A program made the translations under genes and the position numbers. DNA of 64,000 nt from Macrosoma leucophasiata. Its lineage: Eukaryota > Arthropoda > Insecta > Lepidoptera > Hedylidae. This document shows, in pieces, positions 30,748-41,389 of this stretch. The first letter of the stretch is position 1. Each line of letters opens with the position of its first letter. Under the pieces are notes generated by a model. The model saw nothing but the letters and a program-made list of their open reading frames with translations. It had not been told where the DNA came from and searched no databases. The stretch is from assembly GCA_036365455.1 (NCBI GenBank), contig JAWQUS010000020.1:2825001-2889000 (forward strand). Direction: 5' to 3'.

Positions 30748-31060
30748 TAGCTTTGCACGCGACTTCGTCCGCGTGAGAATTTATGATTGTTCAGTATATA
30801 CCCGGATGAAGTCATGGGCGCAGCTAGTATATATTTTAGCCTAAATTACTCGTTATTACATAAGCTATCTGCCAATGAATGTCGCGTTGAAATCGGTCCA
30901 GCTGTACCCGAGATTAGCCGCAACAAACATACAAACAGACAGATAAAAATTGAAAAAAAAATTGTTTGCATATACCGTGTAAAAAAACATATTATGCAAT
31001 TTGTAAAATTATTATATTACAAAGAGACACTCCAATTTTGTATAGATGTATAGATAAGCA
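30748..31060 (+). repeat. LINE-type 3' tail T1
   Basis: actagctttgcacgcgactt, hairpin mate cccggatgaagtcatgggcg, gttattacataagctatctg, cgagattagccgcaacaaac, T-rich end. It cuts the duplicated UTR segment to its left. Confidence 0.75.
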
Positions 31061-31490
31061 GAATCAGCCTACCTAAAAATCTCGCAGTAGGATTGGGTTG
31101 AGCTATTTGTTTCCTTTACAACCAAATTTACTAAATGAATAATTTTGGATTTTTGACAGATTAAAAAAAAAGCATTTAAGTTTATTATTTTGATGAAGTG
31201 GTGAGATGAGCCTTACCTATTTGCCTGTATGCAATTCACGCCACATAATAGATACACACAGACTTATGCCCATGTCACGGTATCATATCGGTCAACCCAC
31301 GGATTTTTAATAAGTTTAGAGTTTCTTAAGATGAGGGCTTTCAGAGTTAGGGCGTGTCGAATTGGAAACTAAAGCTCTACGTGAGATCTGATGCCATTTT
31401 AACTGTAAATACGAGCCATATGGTCTGATCTTGAAAATATTTCAAATAAAAATGTTTTTGTAGGATACGCATTTATTTTTTAATATTATA
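31061..31490. other. Unplaced stretch
   Basis: No gene or repeat recognised. Confidence 0.4.
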
Positions 31491-31494
31491 TTAT

Positions 31495-31825
31495 ACTAGC
31501 TGTTGCCCGCGGCTTCGCCCGCGTGGTTGTGCTTTTATAAATAACTATAGCCTATGTTCTTTCTTAAAGTCAGCTCTATCCTTGTACCAAATTTCATTAA
31601 AATCGGTTCAGTCGTTTTGACGTGAAAAGGTAACAGACAGACAGACAGACAGAGTTACTTTCGCATTTATAATATTAGTAGGGTAAGTAGCCTATGTTCT
31701 TTCTCAAAGTCAGCTCTATCTCTGTACCGAATTTCATTAAAATCGGTTCAGTCGTTTTGACGTGAAAAGGTAATAGACAGACAGACAGATAGAGTTACTT
31801 TCGCATTTGTAATATTAGTAGGGAT
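31495..31825 (+). repeat. LINE-type tail T3 with internal tandem duplication
   Basis: Starts actagctgttgcccgcggct-tcgcccgcgtgg. The unit from tagcctatgttctttcttaa to gcatttataatattagtagg (31551-31683) is followed by a second copy (31688-31815) with a few substitutions (gtaacagac/gtaatagac). Fragment of the same tail at 23040-23168. Confidence 0.85.
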
Positions 31826-31984
31826 ATAAATATATAATATATAGTAGGGAAGTAGGGATCAATATTAAATTTTAGACCTTGTCAACTGCTCTGTTAGTGG
31901 TAGTGGTGTTGGTATTATTTGATGTGTTGATTAAATAAATAATAGTACACTGTCACTCATAGTACCATAAAGCTAAGAAGTAAA

Positions 31985-32245
31985 AGTGGTATCCCGGTCC
32001 CGACACACCACTCGTGCCTCATCTACATTCATCATTCTCTTCATACATACCCATTCCTAAGACTTTTCACCCCACCAGCAGACAGTACTCGACCTATTTG
32101 GTCATGGTAAGTCAATCTTGGTCTGCCTGGGCCTCTGCAGCCATCGTCACTCGCATTGTATATCTGTTTAGTCATTCGCTCATACGACATTCTTTCTATA
32201 TGCCCGAACCATCGGAGCATGCCATCTGCTATATAAAATCCGAAT
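31985..32245 (-). pseudogene. RTE-type LINE C-terminal fragment (reverse)
   Basis: The frame at 32041-32250 (-) reads GMLRWFGHIERMSYERMTKQ, then CRGPGRPRLTYHDQIGRVLS and VKSLRNGYV, in line with the copy at 11.9-12.2 kb; the tail end is altered near 31985-32040. The 5' truncation lies near 32245. Confidence 0.85.
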
Positions 32246-32367
32246 ATCACTTTCTTTCAGACCTGGGAAACAAACCAAGGTCTAACACTTGTTCTACTAA
32301 TCTGTCGGCAATTATGCATCTTATGGAATTATGTAACGTATCAGTATTCAGCCGTGACTCTTACTTT

Positions 32368-32782
32368 AAGGCGCGGGCCCACCGAGACGCATGCTGTGCA
32401 CGGACACGCGACGCGTTTTAGCTGCGTGTATTAATTTGTTTGACAACGTGGGTCAATGTTTCCACTAGAGTACATGAAGACCCACGAATAATGTATAGCG
32501 TGGCGTGGCACGGCGCACGGAGGCTACGCACGTCCCACTGCAATCCAATGATAGATATGCGAGTTGTACATAGTCGTGGGCCATATTCGTGTACTCCCAG
32601 TGGAAACGTAGACACACGTTGATAGCGTTGAGCTATGTAACCGCCTATTTGATCTAGCCACGCATGTGTAGCTTCTTCGTGGGTTGCAGTGGACACTACC
32701 ACATACAATTTCATAAAAAGCGAAGCTTAATACACGTGCGCAGCCTCTCCGTGCGCTGCGGTGGGTCCGAGGCTTTACATCT
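32368..32782. mobile_element. Long GC-rich foldback element, copy 1
   Basis: The left end ggcgcgggcccaccgagacg is partly inverse to ctgcggtgggtccgaggctt at the right end. The inner part contains ggtcaatgtttccactagag and cccagtggaaacgtagacac as inverted segments. A sister element is at 38348-38790 with the same end types. Open frames inside on both strands are not protein-like. Confidence 0.65.
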
Positions 32783-32954
32783 CAGCTTCATGGCCAATCA
32801 AGATAACAAAGATTATTGTACGATAATTACAACATTAACTCTTTCAGTTTTGTTCTATTCTAAATATAAGTTGTTTTAAAGAATTCTGTTGTTTTTCTTA
32901 CCCCATATCTTCGCCATTTCGATTGCAACAAAACATTTAGGTAAATTAGTAAAT

Positions 32955-33330
32955 AAAATGATAGTGTTTAGCACTATCGTGTTCCAGTTAGATGGTAATG
33001 TATGTCCCGTAATAACTATCACAGAGACATGACACCGTAGGTCTCAGGGGTGGCAACGCATCTGCATTTTGACCTCTGGTTTTTGTGTGGATGTATATTG
33101 GCTGCAGTAATCACTTAAAAATATTTTAGAGATTTTATTCAAAGATTACTTGCTAATCTAGAGAATATAATAATATTCTATTTGGCCCTGTAATTTCCGG
33201 CACAGAGGCATAACACCTTAGGCCTCAGGAGTGGTAACGCATCTGCATTTTGACCTAGGTCTTTGTGTGGGTGTCTATAAGCTGCAGTCATCACTTAACA
33301 TCAATGTGAACTTGCCACTTCCATTACATA
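32955..33330 (+). repeat. Two SINE-A fragments
   Basis: 32966-33115: diverged subfamily (tagcactatcgtgttccagt, aggtctcaggggtggcaacg, 5' and 3' truncated). 33184-33330: consensus subfamily, 5' truncated (ggccctgtaatttccggcac to ttgccacttccattacataa). Confidence 0.85.
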
Positions 33331-33357
33331 AAATATATATAGATATATATACATATA

Positions 33358-33877
33358 TTCACTAGGTTGCCAATCAAAATTTGGCCGCAAGTATGTTGTA
33401 TTTTTTTTTATCTTTAACTGCCAGCCACGCTTATGCGGCCGATTTAATTTGGCTCCCGTTTAACATACTAATGAGAAAAAAACGTAACTTCGAAAGGGTA
33501 GGCCGAGGTAAATGCATGCATTAAAGCATACATGCAAACACCCACGATTCGGCGTTTACGTTTTTGGCCCATGTAACAAATGGCGAGCCTTTTGCCATCT
33601 CCGGGCACATTACCAAACTCCGAAGAACTGGGAAACTTCCAGAAAATGGAAAAATCCCAATAGAACCAGAGATAAAGGATTTTAAACCGTTATCTCTGAT
33701 ATTCCCCGACCCGGGAATCGAACCCAGGACCTCCAGCGTAGTAGTAATGGCCTGCTACCACTAGGCCACTGAGGCAGTTGATGAGAAAAAAAATAGCTTT
33801 AATTTGATTTATAAAAAAAAATATTTATTCCAAAAAAAATACTTGCGGCCAAATTTTGATTGGCAACCTAGTGGATA
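33358..33877. mobile_element. MITE with ~38-bp near-perfect inverted ends, carrying SINE-B
   Basis: The left end ttcactaggttgccaatcaa-aatttggccgcaagta is the inverse of the right end tacttgcggccaaattttga-ttggcaacctagtgga. Without the SINE-B insert it is ~220 bp. An end fragment lies at 34328-34360 (gcggccatgttttgataggc). Superfamily unclear; TA-rich flanks. Confidence 0.88.
33483..33780 (-). repeat. SINE-B copy inserted in the MITE
   Basis: Flanked by a 12-bp duplication atgagaaaaaaa (33471-33482 and 33781-33792). B box rc of gaatcgaaccc at 33717-33727. Full length. Confidence 0.92.
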
Positions 33878-34375
33878 TAATAATATATTTTATAGATTAT
33901 AAATATACATACAAATTAGGTTTGCAGCATATCTGAATGAACGAAATTATTCTGTAGTGGGATCCAAACCAATTAGGTACAGTAAAGATAGCTGTACGAA
34001 ATCGATACAAGCCGATTGTCTCTTCCGTAGGCTCGATGTGCAATAATTATCATTATAAAATATACAAATATCTGAATACAATATTATTTCTGTCTTGATT
34101 ACACGATATTGCGGTTACTTCCGTAGACGTCCGCAGCCTTGCAATTAAATAGACATAAATGCGAAATATCAGCAATTGCGTTTGTTACAGATATTTCAAA
34201 GTGCTTGGCTGACGATTCATTGTTATCGGTATTGGAAAATCAGAAAGCGTTTTATAGTTATGTGTATAAAAGTAAATATGAATCTTAACAGACTTCATTT
34301 TAAGGTTCCGTAGCCTATTAAAATACTAGCGGCCATGTTTTGATAGGCAACCTAGTGGATATATATTCTCTAGAT

Positions 34376-34705
34376 CAGAGGTTCGCAAACTATTTTTCTT
34401 GTAGACGCTTTACAATTTTTTCTGGTTTCTGTGGACCCCCGTCCTTGCTACATTTATATAACATTCCCATATTTCCAATTTTTATTCACGCCTACGTAGA
34501 CCCCCATCGAGTCTCCCATGGACCACTTTGGGAATCACTGGTATGATGTAAGTATATGTCAGTGTATCAGTGTATGTGTTGAGATCCATTATCGAGGACC
34601 CCCATTTTCATTTCATGGACCCCCATTTTTTTCGCTGACGCAGACGCCCCTTCCAGGTTTTTATGGACCCCCAGGGGTCGATATAGACCACTTTGGGAAT
34701 CACTG
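34376..34705. mobile_element. hAT (Charlie-like) non-autonomous element, 330 bp
   Basis: Ends cagaggttcgcaaactattt and gaccactttgggaatcactg are imperfect inverse repeats. Flanks ctctagat (34368-34375) and ccctagat (34706-34713) are an 8-bp duplication with one mismatch. The inner 'ggacccccatt' repeats and 'caggggtc' match the style of animal hAT-Charlie derivatives. No protein. Confidence 0.85.
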
Positions 34706-35005
34706 CCCTAGATCATGAATAGGCTTAAAAATGGCAAGTTTGAAGCATATCTGGATGAACGAAGAGAACTTCTGCAGCGGGCTTAACCTATTATAGTTTC
34801 GCCTTGTCCGATGAAAGCTCCCAGGCGGCTTTTTCCGACACCTCCAACATTTATCGTTTAAGTAGGTATATTATAATAAATTATAACGATATTTAAATAA
34901 TAATATCGAAATTTTCCTCATTAATCAATTTGTGAAAACCGTATAAAAATCCGTGCAATAAATGAGTTTATCACGAACATACAGACAGACGCACGCGGAG
35001 GGCGT

Positions 35006-35345
35006 CTTTCTTTTTTTTATGTTACAAAGGTGGCAAACAAGCATGCAGCCACATTGATGTTAAGTGATAACTGCAGCCTATAGACAGCAACAGAAAGACC
35101 AGAGGTCAAAATTCAGATGCGTTGCCACACCTGAGACCTTAGATGTGTCTGTGACAGAGAGACACGATAGTGCTGAACACTACCATTTAGCGGCAGATAA
35201 ATTAAGTTCAAAGTTTTATTGCTCTCATGTACATTTTTAGGTGTTATTTTAAGTAATTTATATCGACATAATACCCGTCGGGCGTAGCAATTAAATTAGG
35301 TAATATGGTGGTGCCTACGCCCTGGAGCTTCTACACTAGGGTTGT
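35006..35345 (-). repeat. SINE-A copy (diverged) split by a short LINE 3' end
   Basis: tttttttatgttacaaaggt to agcggcagataaatta (35207), resuming at about 35298 with ggtaatatggtggtgcctac. The ~90-bp insert (gttcaaagttttattgctct ... cccgtcgggcgtagca) reads as a LINE 3' end on the minus strand (gagcaataaaactttgaa, with AATAAA). It is bordered by aaatta on both sides, a probable target duplication. Confidence 0.75.
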
Positions 35346-35460
35346 TGAGGAAGTGATTATGAGGAAGAGGAATTGTGACGCGCAAATTTAGAGGATGCGG
35401 ATGAGGAAGAGGATTTTTTAATGAGGAAGAGGATGAGGAAGCGGAAGAGGAAGAACGTGC
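35346..35460 (+). repeat. GAGGAAGAG simple repeat
   Basis: Purine-rich imperfect repeat (gaggaagaggatgaggaagc), low complexity, no gene. Confidence 0.8.
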
Positions 35461-35930
35461 GTAACTTCACGCCTGTAATCATCGAAGGGGTAGGCAGAGG
35501 TAAATGCATGCATTCAAGCATACATGCAAACACCCACGACTCGCCGGTTACGTTTTGGCCCATGTAACAGGTGGCGAACCTGTTGCCATCTCCGGGCACA
35601 TTGCCAAACTCCGAGGTACCTACTGGGAACGTAACTTCACGCCTGTAATCCCCGAAGGGGTAGGCAGAGGTAAATGCATGCATTCAAGCATACATGCAAG
35701 CACCCACGATTCGCCGGTTACGCTTTGGCCCATGTAACAGGTGACGAGCCTGTTGACATCTCCGGGCACATTACCAAACTTTGAGGTACTGGGAAACTTC
35801 CACAAAATGGAAAAATCCCAATAGCACCAGAGATTAACCGTTATCTCTGATAGTCCTCGACCCGGGAATCGAACCCAGGACCCCCAGCGTAGTAGTAGTG
35901 GCCTGCTACCACTATGCTACTGAGGCAGTT
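35461..35930 (-). repeat. Two SINE-B copies in tandem
   Basis: 35461-35627 is the distal half of one copy (cgtaacttcacgcctgtaat to caaactccgaggtacctact). 35631-35930 is a full copy starting again with cgtaacttcacgcctgtaat. The second head is intact (gaatcgaaccc at 35865). Confidence 0.9.
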
Positions 35931-35937
35931 AATGATA

Positions 35938-36170
35938 TAATAATAATAATGAACCGTTGAAACGTCCCACAGCTGGGCACGAGTCTCTCCCCTTCTTGAG
36001 GGAAGGTCTGGAGCTTACTCCACCACGCTGCTCCAATGCGGGTTGGTGGAGATAACGGTTAGTGGCCAAACCGCTGTCGGATGTTTTCAAACCGCCCATA
36101 TATATGGCCTGGGACAAGGTTTATCGACTGCTATTTATCTATAGCAACCGGGACACTGGAACTCTACCAC
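35938..36170 (+). repeat. Repeat E copy
   Basis: ttgaaacgtcccacagctgg, gcacgagtctctccccttct, cttactccaccacgctgctc, caatgcgggttggtggag, cggatgttttcaaaccgccc, atagcaaccgggacac. A short SINE-A 5' remnant follows (ggaactctaccaccagtaaa). Confidence 0.75.
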
Positions 36171-36284
36171 CAGTAAAATATATACATAAAAGTTTCTACA
36201 TGAGAATTTCACCATGAGTAAGAAAGAATAGGAACGTTCAATACCTGCCACGAAATATTGCATATATCGAGCTTGGGACAGAGA

Positions 36285-36610
36285 AAAAAACGGCTTTTTT
36301 CGACTTCGTAGAGCGTTATCTCTGTTGCACTCTGCATACGTAAGTACAGTGCTCATCAAGAAATAATAGTAGAATAATATAATAGTGACAATCGGCTAGT
36401 TTCGGCTTTATAGAGGGTTATCTCTGCTGCACACTGCATACGTAAGCATTCGTAGTCCAGTATTGGTCAAAACTTGATGAAAATGGTCGACAAACGTCTA
36501 TTTGACGTTGGTATTAATATTGGTGGTAAGGTGCGAAAGAGATAACGCTCTACGGATCCGAAATAAGCCGACGTCTCTTCCTGAGGTCGATATGCATTAT
36601 TTCTTGTTGG
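36285..36610. mobile_element. Foldback MITE, reverse copy, with an extra half
   Basis: ctcatcaagaaataatagta, gtgacaatcggctagtttcg, cacactgcatacgtaagcat, ggtcgacaaacgtctatttg and aagccgacgtctcttcctga-ggtcgatatgcattatttct correspond to the reverse of 21187-21424. To the left (36300-36350) a second half-end lies directly adjacent (cgacttcgtagagcgttatc, gcatacgtaagtacagtgct). Confidence 0.75.
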
Positions 36611-36756
36611 ATACTGATATTTTCACCATTGGTCAAAACTTGATAAGAATGGTTGACAAACGTCACATAATCTATCTATCTATACATATAAAAATCAATT
36701 GCTGTTCGTTAATCTCGCTAAAACTTGAGAGAAAGAAAGAATTGAAAGTCCGTATC

Positions 36757-37086
36757 CATACAGCAACACGGAGGGGAGTAGCCATAGCGTTTATTACCGA
36801 TGAAAAACAGTCTGACATTTTTTGCGGGGGGAAATACGTGTGACACACACTCACACTACAAAAATCGTCTATTACTACGAAACTCACACCTTGACTAACA
36901 AAGTACATAGACAATTTCACGCACACATTTAAACATCTAGGCGACAGGCGTAGGATCAAATGGTCCTATGCCTGTCGCTTAGATATTTAACTGTGTGCGT
37001 GAATTTTTAATGTATTTTGTTAAAATTAAAACGCTATGGCTACTCCCCTCCGGTCCGCCGCGACCGGTGGGCCGAGTTGCTCTATG
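36757..37086. mobile_element. hAT-type MITE (CATAGAGCAACAC family), palindromic copy
   Basis: Ends catacagcaacacggagggg and gagttgctctatg. Inside, gtgtgacacacactcacact and cacgcacacatttaaacatc-taggcgacaggc, then the inverse gcctgtcgcttagatattta-actgtgtgcgtg, so this copy is a near palindrome around 36957. Sister copies: 56604-56896 and 61247-61534. No 8-bp duplication is visible here, perhaps because this copy is rearranged. Confidence 0.8.
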
Positions 37087-37260
37087 ATCAATATGTGACA
37101 CAGAACGGACTCGAAAAAGCTTCATGAGTCAAATGGTGTGACTAATATTATAATGATATATACCTAAATGAATCATTTTTGACACGCTACATTTTAGCCA
37201 TCCCCAAAGCATTTTCGTTGCATGTTTTTAACTCTCTACCATTGTCCCTGCAAAAATTTT

Positions 37261-37528
37261 ACTGGTGGTAGAGCTCTAGTGACGGAGCTCGCGGGCGTAG
37301 GCACCACCGCATTACCTAATATACTTGCCGCTAAATGTTAGTGTTCAGCGCTGTCGTATTCCGGTCAGGTGGTAACGGCCCTGTAATTTCCGGCACAGAG
37401 GCATAACACCTTAGGCCTCAGGAGTGGTAACGCATCTGCATTTTGATCTTGGTCTTTGTGTAGGTGTCTATAGGCTGCAATCATCAATGTGAACTGCATG
37501 CTTGCTTGTTTGCCACTTCCATTACATA
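37261..37528 (+). repeat. SINE-A copy, full length
   Basis: actggtggtagagctctagt to ttccattacataagtcc. Internal deletions of gtaatgta and cacttaacat; otherwise near consensus. Confidence 0.9.
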
Positions 37529-37980
37529 AGTCCTTAGGAAAAAAAAAACCTAGATTATTCTTACTGATATATTATGTAAAGAACTGTAATAATGGTGACA
37601 TTGCAATAAATCAATAAATCACAACACCGGAACATGCCGTATTTGTTTATTCGGTATACTAAGGGCACAGACCAATCAGCCTTCCTTAAGGGTAAGATTC
37701 ACAGACCGCACTACGACATATTTTTGTATATTGCGAAAGGTTTAAGAGCAGTTGAGCCACGAGACACACCTAGTCTTATTAGTCTCTTAATTTAGTAAAG
37801 CATTAGTAAAATTAAATAAAATAGGTAAGTATAATATAACTTGAAACGAGTGCAAGCTATTCATTGTAAGTTCAATTACAGTGAAAGATTAATTAGATTT
37901 ATTACTCAATTGGTTTAATTACCAATACCATTAGCAATTTACTTTTGTTAAGAATTTAAATAAAACTGGTATACTGGGTT
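37529..37980. other. Unplaced AT-rich stretch
   Basis: No gene or repeat recognised. Confidence 0.4.
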
Positions 37981-37986
37981 AATATA

Positions 37987-38222
37987 GGTCGCGCCTGGTA
38001 AAAAGAACGCTGGCGGTCAAGCTGCGCGTCATGTGTTTTTATTTCATTTTATGTTATTCTATGTAATATAGTTTTCAATCTGCCTACCAATACACGAAAC
38101 CGCAAGCGAAAGCTAGATCAAAAATAAACCAATAGGGCTAGTACTTTCGTGCGCGAGTGTACCGCTGCGCGAACACATCCCTTCTACTTTCTTCCAGTGT
38201 TCTTTTTACGTGGCGCGACCTT
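37987..38222. mobile_element. MITE with ~29-bp inverted ends
   Basis: The left end aggtcgcgcctggtaaaaag-aacgctgg is inverse to ccagtgttctttttacgtgg-cgcgacctt at the right end. The interior is AT-rich with gcaagcgaaagctag. Flanks are TA-rich; exact duplication not resolved. No protein. Confidence 0.85.
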
Positions 38223-38347
38223 ATACAATTGCGTTCAGAAGTATCGGTCTTAATGCATTTTAATTGACTATGTCATTCGATGTTATCGAATTGCTTCAAG
38301 TAGCAAAATTGACATTACAGTTTCCAAAAAATTAAGGGCTCATTAAG

Positions 38348-38790
38348 CTGCGGATCCACCGCAGCGCACGCTTTGCACGCGATGCGACGCATGAGTTCAC
38401 TGATTTGACAACGTTGATCAGCGTTTCCACTGCAGCACACGCTAAACACGAATATAAAGACAAAAGTAGTACGTACGTAGTACGACTATGCATAGTTTTA
38501 AATCATAGTTTTGTGGCATCCATGCATTTCGAGTTGCTCATACAACAAAAATTCTAAAAACCCATCGGAATAGACTTTCCCGGCCGTCTCACTCACCACC
38601 CGGCCCCGCTACTACGTACCGCGTGTACTGCGTGTTTAGCGGCGTCAAGCTATACGAGCTTATCCAACCAAGCCACATGTCATTGTGTCAATTCGTGCAT
38701 AGCATAAAATACATTTTATTACAAGGTGAAGCTTGATCTACGTGCATATCCTGTCCGAGCGCTGCGGTGAGTCTACGGCTTTATATCCAC
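38348..38790. mobile_element. Long GC-rich foldback element, copy 2
   Basis: The left end ctgcggatccaccgcagcgc is inverse to gagcgctgcggtgagtctac at the right end. Inner halves: cgtttccactgcagcacacg-ctaaacacg and gcgtgtactgcgtgtttagc. Matches copy 1 (32368-32782) in layout: 'tttgacaacgt' near the left and 'gaagctt.at...acgtgc' near the right. Confidence 0.7.
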
Positions 38791-38809
38791 CTTTAATGGG
38801 AGCTATGAC

Positions 38810-39255
38810 GGTTTTTATGTAGTGAGGGGCAAACAAGCATTCAGTTCACGTGTATGGTAAGGGCAGCCTTTGGACATAAAACCAGAGGTCAAAATGCAGT
38901 TGCGTTGCCATCACTGTAGCTAGTTTTTCTGTCTCTTGAAATGAAACTGGTGTGCTAGGTCTCTGTGACTGTGATATTTATTACAGGACCGTACATACCT
39001 AGCCGGGACACGATAGTGCTGAACACTACCATTACCCTACATTGAATATGACAGAGACACAACAACGGTACTGTTTTACGGCCCTGTAATTTCCGGCATA
39101 GAGGCATAACAACTTAGGCCTCAGGAGTGGTAACGCATCTGCATTTTGACCTTGGTCTTTGTGTGAGTGTCTATAGGCTGCAGCCATCACTTTACATCAA
39201 TGTGAACTGCATGCTTGTTTGCCACTTCCATCACATACATTAAAAAAAAAACTAC
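38810..39255. repeat. SINE-A reverse (diverged) next to SINE-A forward
   Basis: 38812-39035 reverse (tttttatgtagtgaggggca to cacgatagtgctgaacacta). 39075-39250 forward, 5' truncated (acggccctgtaatttccggc to ttccatcacatacattaaaa). Confidence 0.8.
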
Positions 39256-39699
39256 TTAGGTCACAGCGGTGCCAACGCAGACCCTCCTATGGTATATCAT
39301 ATATTTTTCAACTTTATTCGTTAAAGAACATTTTCTAGTTATTGCTATGTTAAAGTATTGTGAAGGAGGCCGCCTCTCCAACTCTTTTCCCTCGTTTTGA
39401 CTGCCATAATATAATCTATGACATAATTCGTGGATGACTCCTTAGACGGCCGATAATAATTATGGTGTACGCCCTCAAGCTGCATCTATAAAACTCTACC
39501 ATAAGCAAATTCAGTATTTTTTTCAACAAAACAATGCGAAGTTTATTTGTCAAATAGTGATTCACTTGGCAAATTTCCAATTGCAGCTACCGAGAAGAAC
39601 CCTGGTAAAAAACGAATTCAGTTGGCAAGCTCTTTAATACTACACTCGATGACAGATCATCAATCTGAAACAGAGTAAAAATAATATGAACATCTACAG

Positions 39700-40142
39700 C
39701 GTTATTTGAGACTCGAGTTTTGAGTTAAAGTGAGACTCTTGAATTTGTTCTGTAGCGGAGTTCTTCACGGTAGTGCCTGCACTTGGAACTCTGCTAAGTT
39801 AATGATAATGCTTAAGGCGAACCAGTTTTTCTTTTTAATACAGAGAAGAAATGGAATTTGATAATTTTATTTTGAAATTGATTGTTAATACCTTTTGAAT
39901 GATAAATTAAGTAATTCGACAATGTAAAAGTGTCAATGAAGACCAATCTTTATATATGTACTAGCGGCCCGCCCCGGCTTCGCCCGCGCTGCTCTGCTCC
40001 TATTAGTCATAGCGTAATGTAAGCTATCCTATCTCTCAAGTTGGATCGAACTGCACATGGTGTGCGAATTTTATTATAATCGGTTAAGTGGTTTAGGAGT
40101 CCATTGAGGACAAACATTGTGACACGAGATTTATATATATTA
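39700..40142 (+). repeat. LINE 3' end followed by a LINE-type tail
   Basis: 39740-39830: ctgtagcggagttcttcacg, cacttggaactctgctaagt, matching 540-600. 39958-40142: actagcggcccgccccggct, ctctgctcctattagtcata, cggttaagtggtttaggagt, a different tail family. Confidence 0.65.
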
Positions 40143-40392
40143 AGATGAAGAAAGAAGATATAAAAACCAATTGCTGTTCGTTAGTCTATATATATGAAAA
40201 TCATTTGCTGTTCGTTTGTCTCGATAAAACTCGAGAACGGCTTTACCGATTTGGCTAATTTTAGTTTTGAACAATTTTTGGAAGTCCAGGGAAGGTTTAA
40301 AGGGTAAGAAAACGAAGAAATTGAAGGGAAATAGTAAAAACCACAATTTAATTTTTCCATAGAAACCTTTGACACATTATTTCATTCTGAGG
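40140..40392 (-). repeat. LINE-type tail T2 (reverse)
   Basis: atttgctgttcgtttgtctc, tcgagaacggctttaccgat, ggctaattttagttttgaac, aagtccagggaaggtttaaa, ccatagaaacctttgacaca, ttatttcattctgaggca. A segment following it (40393-40470) recurs in reverse at 41955-42030. Confidence 0.8.
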
Positions 40393-40474
40393 CAGAAGAA
40401 GAAAGTAATATTGTTATGTTTCTTTTGTGTAACGAAGGTGACACACAAGCATGCAGTGTATTTGTTGTTTTGAG

Positions 40475-40757
40475 TATAATTAATTCTATAAGTCCTGGGT
40501 TCGATTCCCGGGTCGGGGACTATCAGAGATAACGGTTTAAAATCCTTTATCTTTGCTTCTATTCGGATTTTTCCATTTTCTGGAAGTTTCCCAGTACCCC
40601 GGAGTTTGGTAATGTGCCCGGAGATGGCAACAGGTTCGCCACCTGTTACATGGGCCAAAAACGTAACCGGCGAGTCGTGGGTGTTTGCATGCATGATTGA
40701 ATGCATGCATTTACCTCTTCCTACCCCTTCGGGGATTACAGGCGTGAAGTTACGTAA
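40475..40757 (+). repeat. SINE-B copy on the plus strand, head truncated
   Basis: ataagtcctgggttcgattc (B box gggttcgattcccggg at 40498), then the body gataacggtttaaaatcctt, ggagatggcaacaggttcgc, acaggcgtgaagttacgtaa. The A-box half is missing, so it cannot direct pol III by itself. Only plus-strand SINE-B in the window. Confidence 0.9.
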
Positions 40758-41140
40758 TTCTATAATTTCTCTATGGATTAAGTTGAACAATTTGAAAATT
40801 ATGTATTTTGGTTAAATGTTATTCTCAAGCATTTATCGCATTCCATAATGTACAATACTGACTTAGGTGGTAGTTAGTCTAATATGTATCAAATATAATT
40901 TTTTCGTCATAATCGTAGTGATTCACTTAGCAGAGTTCCAAGTGCAGTCACTACTGAGACTATTGAGAAAAACACTGCTGCTAAACCAACTCAGAGTGAT
41001 GCTCTTTTGAAAAAAAAACTTGAATCTAATGCAGATTAGATAATAGATTAGAAATAGTGTTATTTTCGCCTTTGACCTCCACCATTACACCTACGAGTTG
41101 AAGCTAAATCAAACTGAGACCCAAACTTTTTATTGCAAAC
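40758..41140. repeat. Unplaced stretch with LINE 3'-end fragment (reverse)
   Basis: 40920-41015 (cttagcagagttccaagtgc, agtcactactgagac, ccaactcagagtgatgctct) is the reverse of the 540-600 family. The rest is unplaced. Confidence 0.6.
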
Positions 41141-41141
41141 T

Positions 41142-41389
41142 AGCTGACCCGGCAAACTTCGTATTTTGCCTCACAATGAAATAATGTGTCAAAGGTTTGA
41201 TACATACGGACTATTTGTATGGGAAAATAAAATTGAGGTTTTTACTATTTCCCTTCAATTTCTTCACATTTTTTTACCTTTCAAACCTTCCCTGGACTTC
41301 CAAAAATAATTCAAAACCAAAATTACCCAATTCGGTCCAGCCGTCCTCGTGTTATAGCGAGACAACGAACAGCAATTGAATTTTATATA
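41142..41389 (+). repeat. LINE-type tail T2
   Basis: actagctgacccggcaaact, gtcaaaggtttgatacatac, tttttactatttcccttcaa, cggtccagccgtcctcgtgt, gacaacgaacagcaattgaa. It is the target of the solo LTR that follows. Confidence 0.85.
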
